Assembly: GCF_004801295.1 (NCBI RefSeq)
Contig: NZ_SSOC01000003.1
Span: forward strand, 1 to 64,000
Direction: 5' to 3'
Source: Pseudothauera nasutitermitis
Lineage (GTDB): Bacteria > Pseudomonadota > Gammaproteobacteria > Burkholderiales > Rhodocyclaceae
DNA length: 64,000 nucleotides
This document shows, one piece after another, positions 57,086-64,000 of the stretch. Position 1 is the stretch's first letter; each line of letters begins with the position of its first letter. The notes below the pieces were generated by a model that had not been told where the DNA came from, did not search any database, and saw only the letters and a program-made list of their open reading frames with translations. A program made the translations under genes and the position numbers.

Positions 57086-60000
57086 TCATGCCCCCGCCCC
57101 GGCCGCCGCATCGGCGAACTCGATCAGCAGATCCTTGGATTCCACCTGTTCGCCCGGCTTCACCCACACGCGGGCGATGGTGGCGTCGCGCTCGGCGGCG
57201 AGCACGCTTTCCATCTTCATCGCCTCGATCGACAGCAGCGGCGTGCCCTTCTGCACGCGCTGGCCGGCTTCCACGGCGACCATCGCCACCGCGCCGGGCA
57301 TGGGCGCCGGCAGGTGGGCGGGGTTGCCGTCCTCGGCCTTGGGATGCTTGCGCTCGGCTCGGGCAAGGCCGGCCTGGGCGATGCGGATCGGGCGCGGCTG
57401 GCCGTTGAGTTCGAAGAACAGCTTGACCATGCCGTCGTCGTCCGCCTCGGTGCGGCCGACCAGGCGCACCGCCAGGGTTTTGCCGGCGTCGATGGGCACG
57501 TCGATTTCGTCGCGTTCGGCCAGCCCGTTGAAGAACACCGGGGTGGGCAGCACCGAGACGTCGCCGTAGCGGCGCTGGTGGCGGGCGAAGTCGGCGAACA
57601 CCTTGGGGTACATCAGCCAGGAGGCGAGGTCGTTGTCGCCGATCTCGCGGCCGGCGGCTTCCTGCGCCGCCGCGCGCGCGGCGTCGAGGTCGGCCGGCGG
57701 CAGCACGGCGCCGGGGCGCTCACTGAGCGGCGGGCGGCCCTTGAGCACCTTGCGCTGGAGTTCGGTGGGGAAGCCGTCCGGCGGCAGGCCGAGTTCGCCG
57801 CGCATCAGTTGCACGACGGATTCGGGGAAAGCGATCTCGCGCGCCGGGTCGAGCACGTCGGCCGGGGTGAGTTCGTTGGCGACCATGAAGATCGCCATGT
57901 CGCCGACCACCTTGGAGGTGGGGGTGACCTTGACGATGTCGCCGAACAGCATGTTGACGTCGGCATAGGCCTGGGCAATGGCGTCCCAGCGGTGCGCCAG
58001 CCCCATCGCGCGGGCCTGTTCGCGCAGGTTGGTGTATTGGCCGCCGGGCATTTCGTGGCGGTATACGTCGGCGGTGCCGGCGCGCATGTCGGCCTCGAAG
58101 GGCGCGTAGTGGCGGCGCACGCCTTCCCAGTAGTGGGAGAACGGGCGAAGCTGGTCCAGCGTGACGGCCGGCGCACGTTCGCTGCCTTCCAGCGCGGCGA
58201 CGATGGCGCCCAGCGAAGGCTGCGAGGTGAGCCCGCTCATGGCGTCCATGGCGCCGTCCACCGCATCCACGCCGGCGTCGACGGCCGCCAGCACGCTGGC
58301 CGCCGAGGCGCCGCTGGTGTCGTGGGTGTGGAAGTGCACCGGCAGGCCGGTTTCCTCGCGCAGCGCCTTGACCAGCGCGCTCACCGCGCGCGGGCGGCAG
58401 ATGCCGGCCATGTCCTTGATGCCGAGGATGTGGGCGCCGGCGCGCTCGAACTGCTTGGCGAGATCGACGTAGTACTTGAGCGAATACTTGTCGCGCCGGG
58501 CGTCGAACAGGTCGCCGGTGTAGCACAGCGCGGCTTCGCACAGGGCACCGGATTCATTCACCGCGTCCATCGCCACGCGCATGTTGTCGGCGTTGTTGAG
58601 CGAGTCGAACACGCGGAACAGGTCGATGCCCTCGGCCGCCGCGCGCTGCACGAAGAAGCGCACCACGTTGTCCGGGTAGTTGGTGTAGCCCACCGCGTTG
58701 GAGGCGCGCAGCAGCATCTGGAACAGGATGTTGGGCACCCGCTCGCGCAGTTGCGCGAGGCGCTGCCACGGGTCTTCCTTGAGGAAGCGCATGGCCACGT
58801 CGAAGGTGGCGCCGCCCCAGCATTCCAGCGACAGCAGGCCGGCGAGTTCGCGCGCGTAGTGCGGCGCGGCCGGCAGCATGTCGGCACTGCGCATGCGGGT
58901 GGCGAACAGGGACTGGTGGGCGTCGCGCAGCGTGGTGTCGGTGAGCAGCACGGCCTGCTGCGCGCGCATCCACGCGGCAAAGCCCTGGGGGCCGAGTTCG
59001 CGCAGGCGGTCGCGGCTGCCGGCCGGGATGGCCTTGCCCAGACTGGATGCAGGCCAGATCAGGCTGGTGTCGCCATGCACGCCGTGGGCAGTGGCCGGCT
59101 GGCGGCCCTTCATTTCCGGGTTGCCGTTGACGACCACTTCGCCGATGAATTCGAGCATGCGTGTGGCGCGGTCCTGGCGCGGCGTGGTGGCGAACAGTTC
59201 CGGCGTGTCGTCGATGAAGCGGGTGGTGCAGGAGCCGTCGCGGAAGGCCGGGTGGCCGACGATGTTCTCCAGGAAGGCCAGATTGGTGCTGACCCCGCGG
59301 ATGCGGAATTCGCGCAGCGCGCGGTCCATGCGCTGCGCCGCTTCGCCGGGGTCGCGCCCCCAGGCGGTGACCTTGACCAGCAGGGAATCGTAGTAGGGGG
59401 TGATCACCGCGCCGGTGTAGGCGGTGCCGGCATCGAGGCGGATGCCGAAGCCGGCGGCGCTGCGGTAGGCGCTGAGCTTGCCGTAGTCCGGCGCGAAGCC
59501 TTTGTCCGGATCTTCGGTGGTGACGCGGCATTGCAGCGCGTGGCCGTTGAGGCGGATGCCGGCCTGCGCCGGCACGCCGGCGTCCGCGTCGCCGATGCGC
59601 GCGCCTTCGCTGATGTGGATCTGCGCCTTGACGATGTCGATGCCGGTGACTTCCTCGGTGACGGTGTGTTCGACCTGGATGCGCGGGTTCACTTCGATGA
59701 AGTAGAAGTGCCCGTTGTCCGCGTCGAAGAGGAATTCCACCGTGCCGGCGTGGGTGTAGCCCACCGAGCGGCACAGGCGCAGCGCGGCCTCGCACAGTTC
59801 GGCGCGTCGGGCGTCGTCGAGATAGGGTGCCGGCGCCCGCTCCACCACCTTCTGGTTGCGCCGCTGCACCGAGCAGTCGCGCTCGAACAAATGCACGAGC
59901 TGACCATGGGTGTCGCCGAGCACCTGCACCTCCACGTGGCGGGCGCGCACGATGCGCTTTTCCAGATAGACCTCGTCGTTGCCGAAGGCGGCCTTGGCCT

Positions 60001-60568
60001 CGCGCCGCGCGGCGGCGATGGCGGCGCCGAGTTCGGACTCGTCGTCGATCGCGCGCATGCCGCGCCCGCCGCCGCCCCAACTGGCCTTGAGCATCAACGG
60101 GTAGCCGATCGCGGCGGCCTGCGCCTTCACCGTGTCGAGGTCGTCGGGCAGCGCGCCGGTGGCCGGAATCACCGGCACCTCGGCGGCGATGGCGGCCTCG
60201 CGCGCCGCCACCTTGTTGCCCAGGGTGCGCATCACCGCGGGCGAGGGGCCGATGAATTCGATGCCGGCGGCGGCACAGGCTTCGGCGAAATCCGGGTTCT
60301 CGGAGAGGAAGCCGTAGCCGGGGTGGATGGCGTCCACGCCCGCCTCGCGCGCGATGCGCAGGATGTCTTCGATGTCCAGGTAAGCCTGGATCGGCGTCTT
60401 GCCGGCGCCGACCAGATAGCTTTCGTCGGCCTTGAAGCGGTGCAAAGCGAAGCGGTCTTCACGCGCGTAAACGGCGACGGTGCGGATGCCCAGTTCGGCG
60501 GCGGCGCGCATCACGCGGATGGCGATCTCGCTGCGGTTGGCGACCAGCAGGCTGGTGATCTTTTTCAT
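57086..60568 (-). CDS. pyc: pyruvate carboxylase
   Basis: A 1160-residue single-chain enzyme. Biotin carboxylase domain at 1-450 (LLVANRSEIAIRVMRAAAEL, KASWGGGGRGMRAI, EVNPRIQVEHTVTEEVTG). Carboxyltransferase domain at about 540-830 (LLTDTTLRDAHQSLFATRMR, ECWGGATFDVAMRFLKEDPW, VHFHTHDTSG). Allosteric linker region, then a C-terminal biotinyl domain with EAMKMES. It forms oxaloacetate from pyruvate and bicarbonate, replenishing the acceptor for the methylcitrate and citrate cycles. It follows prpB by 126 bases. Confidence 0.96.
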   Translation of the reverse strand: MKKITSLLVANRSEIAIRVMRAAAELGIRTVAVYAREDRFALHRFKADESYLVGAGKTPIQAYLDIEDILRIAREAGVDAIHPGYGFLSENPDFAEACAAAGIEFIGPSPAVMRTLGNKVAAREAAIAAEVPVIPATGALPDDLDTVKAQAAAIGYPLMLKASWGGGGRGMRAIDDESELGAAIAAARREAKAAFGNDEVYLEKRIVRARHVEVQVLGDTHGQLVHLFERDCSVQRRNQKVVERAPAPYLDDARRAELCEAALRLCRSVGYTHAGTVEFLFDADNGHFYFIEVNPRIQVEHTVTEEVTGIDIVKAQIHISEGARIGDADAGVPAQAGIRLNGHALQCRVTTEDPDKGFAPDYGKLSAYRSAAGFGIRLDAGTAYTGAVITPYYDSLLVKVTAWGRDPGEAAQRMDRALREFRIRGVSTNLAFLENIVGHPAFRDGSCTTRFIDDTPELFATTPRQDRATRMLEFIGEVVVNGNPEMKGRQPATAHGVHGDTSLIWPASSLGKAIPAGSRDRLRELGPQGFAAWMRAQQAVLLTDTTLRDAHQSLFATRMRSADMLPAAPHYARELAGLLSLECWGGATFDVAMRFLKEDPWQRLAQLRERVPNILFQMLLRASNAVGYTNYPDNVVRFFVQRAAAEGIDLFRVFDSLNNADNMRVAMDAVNESGALCEAALCYTGDLFDARRDKYSLKYYVDLAKQFERAGAHILGIKDMAGICRPRAVSALVKALREETGLPVHFHTHDTSGASAASVLAAVDAGVDAVDGAMDAMSGLTSQPSLGAIVAALEGSERAPAVTLDQLRPFSHYWEGVRRHYAPFEADMRAGTADVYRHEMPGGQYTNLREQARAMGLAHRWDAIAQAYADVNMLFGDIVKVTPTSKVVGDMAIFMVANELTPADVLDPAREIAFPESVVQLMRGELGLPPDGFPTELQRKVLKGRPPLSERPGAVLPPADLDAARAAAQEAAGREIGDNDLASWLMYPKVFADFARHQRRYGDVSVLPTPVFFNGLAERDEIDVPIDAGKTLAVRLVGRTEADDDGMVKLFFELNGQPRPIRIAQAGLARAERKHPKAEDGNPAHLPAPMPGAVAMVAVEAGQRVQKGTPLLSIEAMKMESVLAAERDATIARVWVKPGEQVESKDLLIEFADAAAGAGA

Positions 60569-60596
60569 TGCAGGGTCCTTTTCAGGGCGCGAACCG

Positions 60597-60625
60597 CCCC
60601 AGCCTCCGCCGCGAAGGGGGAGGAA
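60597..60625. repeat. single palindromic extragenic repeat unit
   Basis: CAGCCTCCGCCGCGAAGGGG followed by GAGG contains CCTCC...GGAGG arms and the CGAAGG core of the repeats at 4290-4420 and 35330-35440. It lies between prpB and pyc. Confidence 0.4.
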
Positions 60626-60694
60626 ACCGGGAGGAGCGTGGAGTTCAGCGTGCCGCGCAGGGCGCCGCGCCGAGGCGCGAACGGGTACGCCGGG

Positions 60695-61555
60695 TCAGGT
60701 GTAACGCTTCTCCAGCGCGTCCCACTCGGCCTTGCCGACCAGGCGCTGGCGCTCGGCGAACGGCGTGACCAGCCCGCTCGATTCCTTCACTTCCTTCTCG
60801 TCGCGCAGCACGGTCAGCGCCCGCTGCATGCCGGCCACCGCACCCTGCAGCGCGGCGTTGGCGTACAGCACCACGCCGTAGCCCAGCGCCCCCAGTTCGG
60901 TGGCGTTGAAGATCGGCGTCTTGCCGCCGATCACCATGTTCATCAACTGCGGACGCGGCAGGCGCTGCGGCAGGGCGCGCACTTCCTCTTCCCTGGTCAC
61001 GGCCTCGACGAACAGGATGTCGGCGCCCGCGTCGGCAAAGCGCATGGCGCGTTCGACGGCGGCCTCGAAGCCATGCACGGCGGCGGCATCGGTGCGCGCC
61101 ATGATGAGGAAGTTTTCATCGCGGCGCGCATCGACGGCGGCCTTGATCTTGCTGACGGCCTCCTCGGTGCTGATCACGTCCTTGCCGCTGAAGTGGCCGC
61201 AGCGCTTGGGTGAAACCTGGTCTTCCAGCTGGATGCAGTCGGCGCCGGCGCGCTCCAGCGTGCGCACGGTGTGATAGACGTTGAGCGCGTTGCCGAAACC
61301 GGTGTCGGCGTCGACGATCAGCGGCACCGACACCGCGTCGCGGATGCGCGCGGTGTGGTCGGCGATTTCGGCCAGGCCCATGAAGCCCTGGTCCGGCATG
61401 CCGAACCACATGTTGGTGACGCCGGCGCCGGTGATGTAGATGGCTTCGAAGCCGAGGTCTTCGACGACCTTGGCGGACAGGGCGTTGAAGGCGCCCGGCA
61501 CGATCACGCCACGGCGGGCTTCGACGAGGGCTTTCAGTTGCTTGCGAGTGGACAT
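60695..61555 (-). CDS. prpB: methylisocitrate lyase-type enzyme (PrpB/ICL-PEPM family)
   Basis: A 286-residue isocitrate lyase/PEP mutase-family protein: VIVPGAFNALSAKVVEDLGF, metal-binding VDADTGFGNALNVY, EDQVSPKRCGHFSGKDVI with the active-site KRCGH, and MARTDAAAVHGFEAA. Next to acnD and prpF it should split 2-methylisocitrate into pyruvate and succinate. The segment EDQVSPKRCGHFSGK is also close to dimethylmalate lyase relatives, so the substrate is not certain. Confidence 0.85.
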   Translation of the reverse strand: MSTRKQLKALVEARRGVIVPGAFNALSAKVVEDLGFEAIYITGAGVTNMWFGMPDQGFMGLAEIADHTARIRDAVSVPLIVDADTGFGNALNVYHTVRTLERAGADCIQLEDQVSPKRCGHFSGKDVISTEEAVSKIKAAVDARRDENFLIMARTDAAAVHGFEAAVERAMRFADAGADILFVEAVTREEEVRALPQRLPRPQLMNMVIGGKTPIFNATELGALGYGVVLYANAALQGAVAGMQRALTVLRDEKEVKESSGLVTPFAERQRLVGKAEWDALEKRYT

Positions 61556-61588
61556 GGGGTTTCCTTTGTTCGGGCGGTGTTCGAGGGG

Positions 61589-62788
61589 TCAGAAAGCGTC
61601 GCCGGGCACGCGTACCCAGCCTTCCATCAGCACGCGGGCGGAGCGCGACATGATGGCTTTGGTGACCTGCCAGCTTTTTCCTGTCTCGCCGTCGACCTGC
61701 TTGGCCTCGGCGCCGACGCGCAAGGTGCCGGAGGGGTGGCCGAAGCGGACGGACTGGCGCTCGCCGCCGCCAGCAGCGAGATTGACCAGCGTGCCGGGAA
61801 TGGCTGCGGCGGTGCCGATGGCAACCGCCGCGGTGCCCATCATGGCGTGGTGCAGCTTGCCCATGGACAGCGCGCGCACCAGCAGGTCGACCTCGCCGGC
61901 CTTGACCGTCTTGCCGCTGGATGCCACGTAGTCCTTGGGCTTGGAGACGAAGGCGATCTTGGGCGTGTGCTGGCGGGTGGCGGCTTCTTCCGGGGTCTTG
62001 ATCAGGCCCATGCGCAGGGCGCCGGCCACGCGGATCTTCTCGAAGCGGGCCAGCGCCGCGGGGTCGCCGTTGATGTCCTCGCGCAGCTCGGTGCCCTGGT
62101 AGCCGATGTCCTCGGCGTTGACGAACACCGTGGGGATGCCGGCGCTGATCATCGTCGCCTTGAAAATCCCGACGCCGGGTACGTCCAGATCGTCGACCAG
62201 ATTGCCGGTGGGGAACATCGAGCCGCCTTCGTCACCGTCGTCGGACGGGTCGAGGAACTCCAGCACGATCTCGGCGGCTGGGAAGGTCACGCCGTCCAGC
62301 TCGAAGTCGCCGGTTTCCTGCACCTGGCCGTTGGTGACCGGCACGCGGGCGATGATGGTCTTGCCGATGTTGGCCTGCCAGATGCGCACCACGCACACGC
62401 CGTTGTCGGGAATGCGCGCCGGGTCGACCAGCCCGGCGTGGATGCCGAAGGCGCCGGCGGCGGTGGACAGGTTGCCGCAGTTGCCGGACCAGTCCACGAA
62501 ATCGGTGTCGATGGAGACCTGGCCGTAGAGGTAGTCCACGTCGTGTTCCGGCCGGCTGCTCTTCGACAGGATCACGCACTTGCTGGTGCTGGAGGTGGCG
62601 CCGCCCATGCCGTCGATCTGCGCGGCATAAGGGTCGGGGCTGCCGATGACGCGCTGGAACAGCTTGTCGCGGGCCGCGCCCGGCGTCTGGCAGCGCTCGG
62701 GCAGGTCCTGCAGGCGGAAGAACACACCCTTGCTGGTGCCGCCGCGCAGGTAGGTGGCGGGAATCTTGACTTGCGCTGCATGGGCCAT
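61589..62788 (-). CDS. prpF: 2-methylaconitate isomerase PrpF
   Basis: A 399-residue PrpF, usual length. Characteristic stretches are PATYLRGGTSKGVFFRLQDL, GMGGATSSTSKCVILSKSSR, DWSGNCGNLSTAAGAFGIHA and MGKLHHAMMGTAAVAIGTAA. PrpF converts trans-2-methylaconitate made by AcnD to the cis isomer so that aconitase can finish the step to methylisocitrate. It lies between acnD and prpB on the same strand. Confidence 0.95.
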   Translation of the reverse strand: MAHAAQVKIPATYLRGGTSKGVFFRLQDLPERCQTPGAARDKLFQRVIGSPDPYAAQIDGMGGATSSTSKCVILSKSSRPEHDVDYLYGQVSIDTDFVDWSGNCGNLSTAAGAFGIHAGLVDPARIPDNGVCVVRIWQANIGKTIIARVPVTNGQVQETGDFELDGVTFPAAEIVLEFLDPSDDGDEGGSMFPTGNLVDDLDVPGVGIFKATMISAGIPTVFVNAEDIGYQGTELREDINGDPAALARFEKIRVAGALRMGLIKTPEEAATRQHTPKIAFVSKPKDYVASSGKTVKAGEVDLLVRALSMGKLHHAMMGTAAVAIGTAAAIPGTLVNLAAGGGERQSVRFGHPSGTLRVGAEAKQVDGETGKSWQVTKAIMSRSARVLMEGWVRVPGDAF

Positions 62789-62883
62789 GTGCGGGGCTCC
62801 TGTCAGGCCGCCGGGTGCGACGGCGGCGATGTGATGAAGGTGCGGGAAGCGCGCCGGGGCGCCGCTTCCCGCGTCTTGCCGGG

Positions 62884-64000
62884 TCAGACCGTTCCGGCGA
62901 GGAAGTCCTTGGCGAAGCGCTGCAACACCCCGCCCGCCTCATACACCGACACTTCCTCGTCCGAATCCAGCCGGCAGGTGACCGGCACGCGCAGGGTTTC
63001 GCCGTTGCGGCGGTGGATCACCAGCGTCAGCTCGGCGCGCGGCTGCAATTCGCCTTCGACGTCGTAGGCTTCGGTGCCGTCGAGTTGCAGGGTCAGGCGG
63101 TTGGTGCCCGGCTTGAATTCCAGCGGCAGCACGCCCATGCCGATCAGGTTGGTGCGGTGGATGCGCTCGAAGCCTTCGGCCACCACCGTCTCTACGCCGG
63201 CGAGGCGCACGCCCTTGGCGGCCCAGTCGCGGCTGGAGCCCTGGCCGTAGTCGGCGCCGGCGATGATGATGAGCGGCTGGCGTCGGTTCAGGTAGGTCTC
63301 GATCGCTTCCCACATGCGCATGACCTGGCCTTCCGGTTCGACACGCGCCAGCGAGCCGCGCTTGACCTGCCCATCGACCACGGCCATTTCATTCACCAGT
63401 TGCGGGTTGGCGAAAGTGGCGCGCATCGCGGTCAGGTGGTCGCCGCGGTGGGTGGCGTAGGAGTTGAAGTCCTCTTCCGGCAGGCCCATCTTCGCCAGGT
63501 ATTCGCCCGCGGCCGAACTTGCCAGGATGGCGTTGGACGGCGACAGGTGGTCGGTGGTGATGTTGTCCGGCAGGATCGCCAGCGGGCGCATGCCCTTGAG
63601 CGTGCGCGGATTGGCGGCCAGCGCGCCGACGCCTTCGGTGTCCCAGTAGGGCGGGCGGCGGATGTAGGTCGACATCGGGCGCCAGTCGTACTGCGGCGCG
63701 GCTTTCTCGCCGTCGTCGCGGCGGATCGCGAACATCGGCTCATACACGGCGCGGAACTGCTCGGGCTTGACCGCCTTGGCAACGATCTCGTCGATTTCCT
63801 CGTCGCTCGGCCAGATGTCCTTCAGCCGGATTGGATTGCCATCGACCACCGCGAGCACGTCCTGTTCGATGTCGAAGCGCACCGTGCCGGCAATCGCGTA
63901 GGCCACCACCAGCGGCGGCGAGGCCAGGAAAGCCTGCTTGGCGTAGGGGTGGATACGGCCGTCGAAGTTGCGGTTGCCCGACAGCACGGCGGTGGCATAG
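62884..64000 (-). CDS. acnD: Fe-S-dependent 2-methylcitrate dehydratase AcnD (3' part)
   Basis: The frame continues off the window; about 372 C-terminal residues are present. It includes VLSGNRNFDGRIHPYAKQAF, ILPDNITTDHLSPSNAILAS, ADYGQGSSRDWAAKGVRLAG and IHRTNLIGMGVLPLEFKPGT, all aconitase-superfamily marks, with the swivel domain that holds substrate-binding residues. The cluster cysteines lie outside the window. Assignment as AcnD rather than AcnA rests on prpF directly downstream. It dehydrates 2-methylcitrate. Confidence 0.92.
   Translation of the reverse strand, partial: YATAVLSGNRNFDGRIHPYAKQAFLASPPLVVAYAIAGTVRFDIEQDVLAVVDGNPIRLKDIWPSDEEIDEIVAKAVKPEQFRAVYEPMFAIRRDDGEKAAPQYDWRPMSTYIRRPPYWDTEGVGALAANPRTLKGMRPLAILPDNITTDHLSPSNAILASSAAGEYLAKMGLPEEDFNSYATHRGDHLTAMRATFANPQLVNEMAVVDGQVKRGSLARVEPEGQVMRMWEAIETYLNRRQPLIIIAGADYGQGSSRDWAAKGVRLAGVETVVAEGFERIHRTNLIGMGVLPLEFKPGTNRLTLQLDGTEAYDVEGELQPRAELTLVIHRRNGETLRVPVTCRLDSDEEVSVYEAGGVLQRFAKDFLAGTV

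Noticed and set aside
57026-61213. Very long plus-strand open frame (1395 codons) opposite pyc and prpB
   Set aside because: It is antisense to two clearly conserved enzymes and has the alanine/arginine/histidine-rich make-up typical of shadow frames in GC-rich DNA.

Overview
The window is a GC-rich, densely coded stretch of a betaproteobacterial chromosome. The gene set (a respiratory formate dehydrogenase locus, class III ribonucleotide reductase, a valine and 2-methylcitrate pathway, FecI/FecR-controlled TonB receptors, a YeiH-type exporter) fits a facultatively anaerobic member of the Rhodocyclales (Azoarcus/Thauera/Aromatoleum type). That placement is inferred from protein style and gene combinations; no rRNA or tRNA gene is present to confirm it.

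Layout. 1-1860: edge of an unknown gene, a strong hairpin, a YncE-like lipoprotein and a divergent orphan CopG/BrnA-type antitoxin. 1844-5933: TonB receptor with its FecR/FecI pair, minus strand. 6021-12784: formate dehydrogenase fdhD-fdoI-fdoH-fdoG (minus) with divergent fdhE; the catalytic subunit has Cys where E. coli FDH-N has selenocysteine. 12785-13050: a 266-bp foldback element with 30-bp inverted ends inserted in the fdhE stop codon. 13337-14604: a 49-residue membrane protein plus YeiH. 14659-18139: Cache sensor kinase and NtrC-type regulator. 18382-21350: outer-membrane phospholipase A, a stand-alone protein with the zinc site of the carboxysomal (CsoSCA) carbonic anhydrase, and a CBS-domain protein. 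21616-30522: a Fur-boxed siderophore uptake unit (AraC regulator, receptor, ABC importer, DUF2218-SIP reductase, EntS-like MFS) without biosynthetic genes. 30533-33823: metE/metR. 33853-34570: Phd/PIN toxin-antitoxin pair. 34623-40957: second FecI/FecR/receptor locus with small iron-uptake membrane proteins, including a decayed PepSY gene. 41089-43510: GlsB-like protein, zinc peptidase, a frameshifted gene and a glyA 3' remnant. 43511-50699: valine catabolism genes (mmsB, hydrolase, hydratase, acyl-CoA dehydrogenase, mmsA) with a divergent ScfR-like regulator. 50812-53031: OsmC-YcaO protein. 53190-56270: a hydrolase-gene remnant, an FNR-type promoter and the anaerobic ribonucleotide reductase, whose glycyl-radical segment is a separate 65-residue gene. 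56306-64000: GntR regulator, pyruvate carboxylase, prpB-like lyase, prpF and the 3' part of acnD.

How the genes fit together. Valine breakdown through MmsA yields propionyl-CoA. AcnD, PrpF and PrpB handle the methylcitrate route to pyruvate and succinate, and pyruvate carboxylase can restore the oxaloacetate needed to start the cycle. The ScfR-like and GntR proteins are likely sensors for these acyl-CoA flows. Three TonB receptors, two with their own surface-signalling sigma/anti-sigma pairs and predicted Fur boxes, point to scavenging of foreign siderophores. Formate dehydrogenase and NrdD/NrdG fit anaerobic respiration.

Start codons were chosen from ribosome-binding sites, overlaps and family N-termini, so many genes here are shorter than the longest open frame. 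Very long open frames opposite real genes are common at this GC content and are left out.
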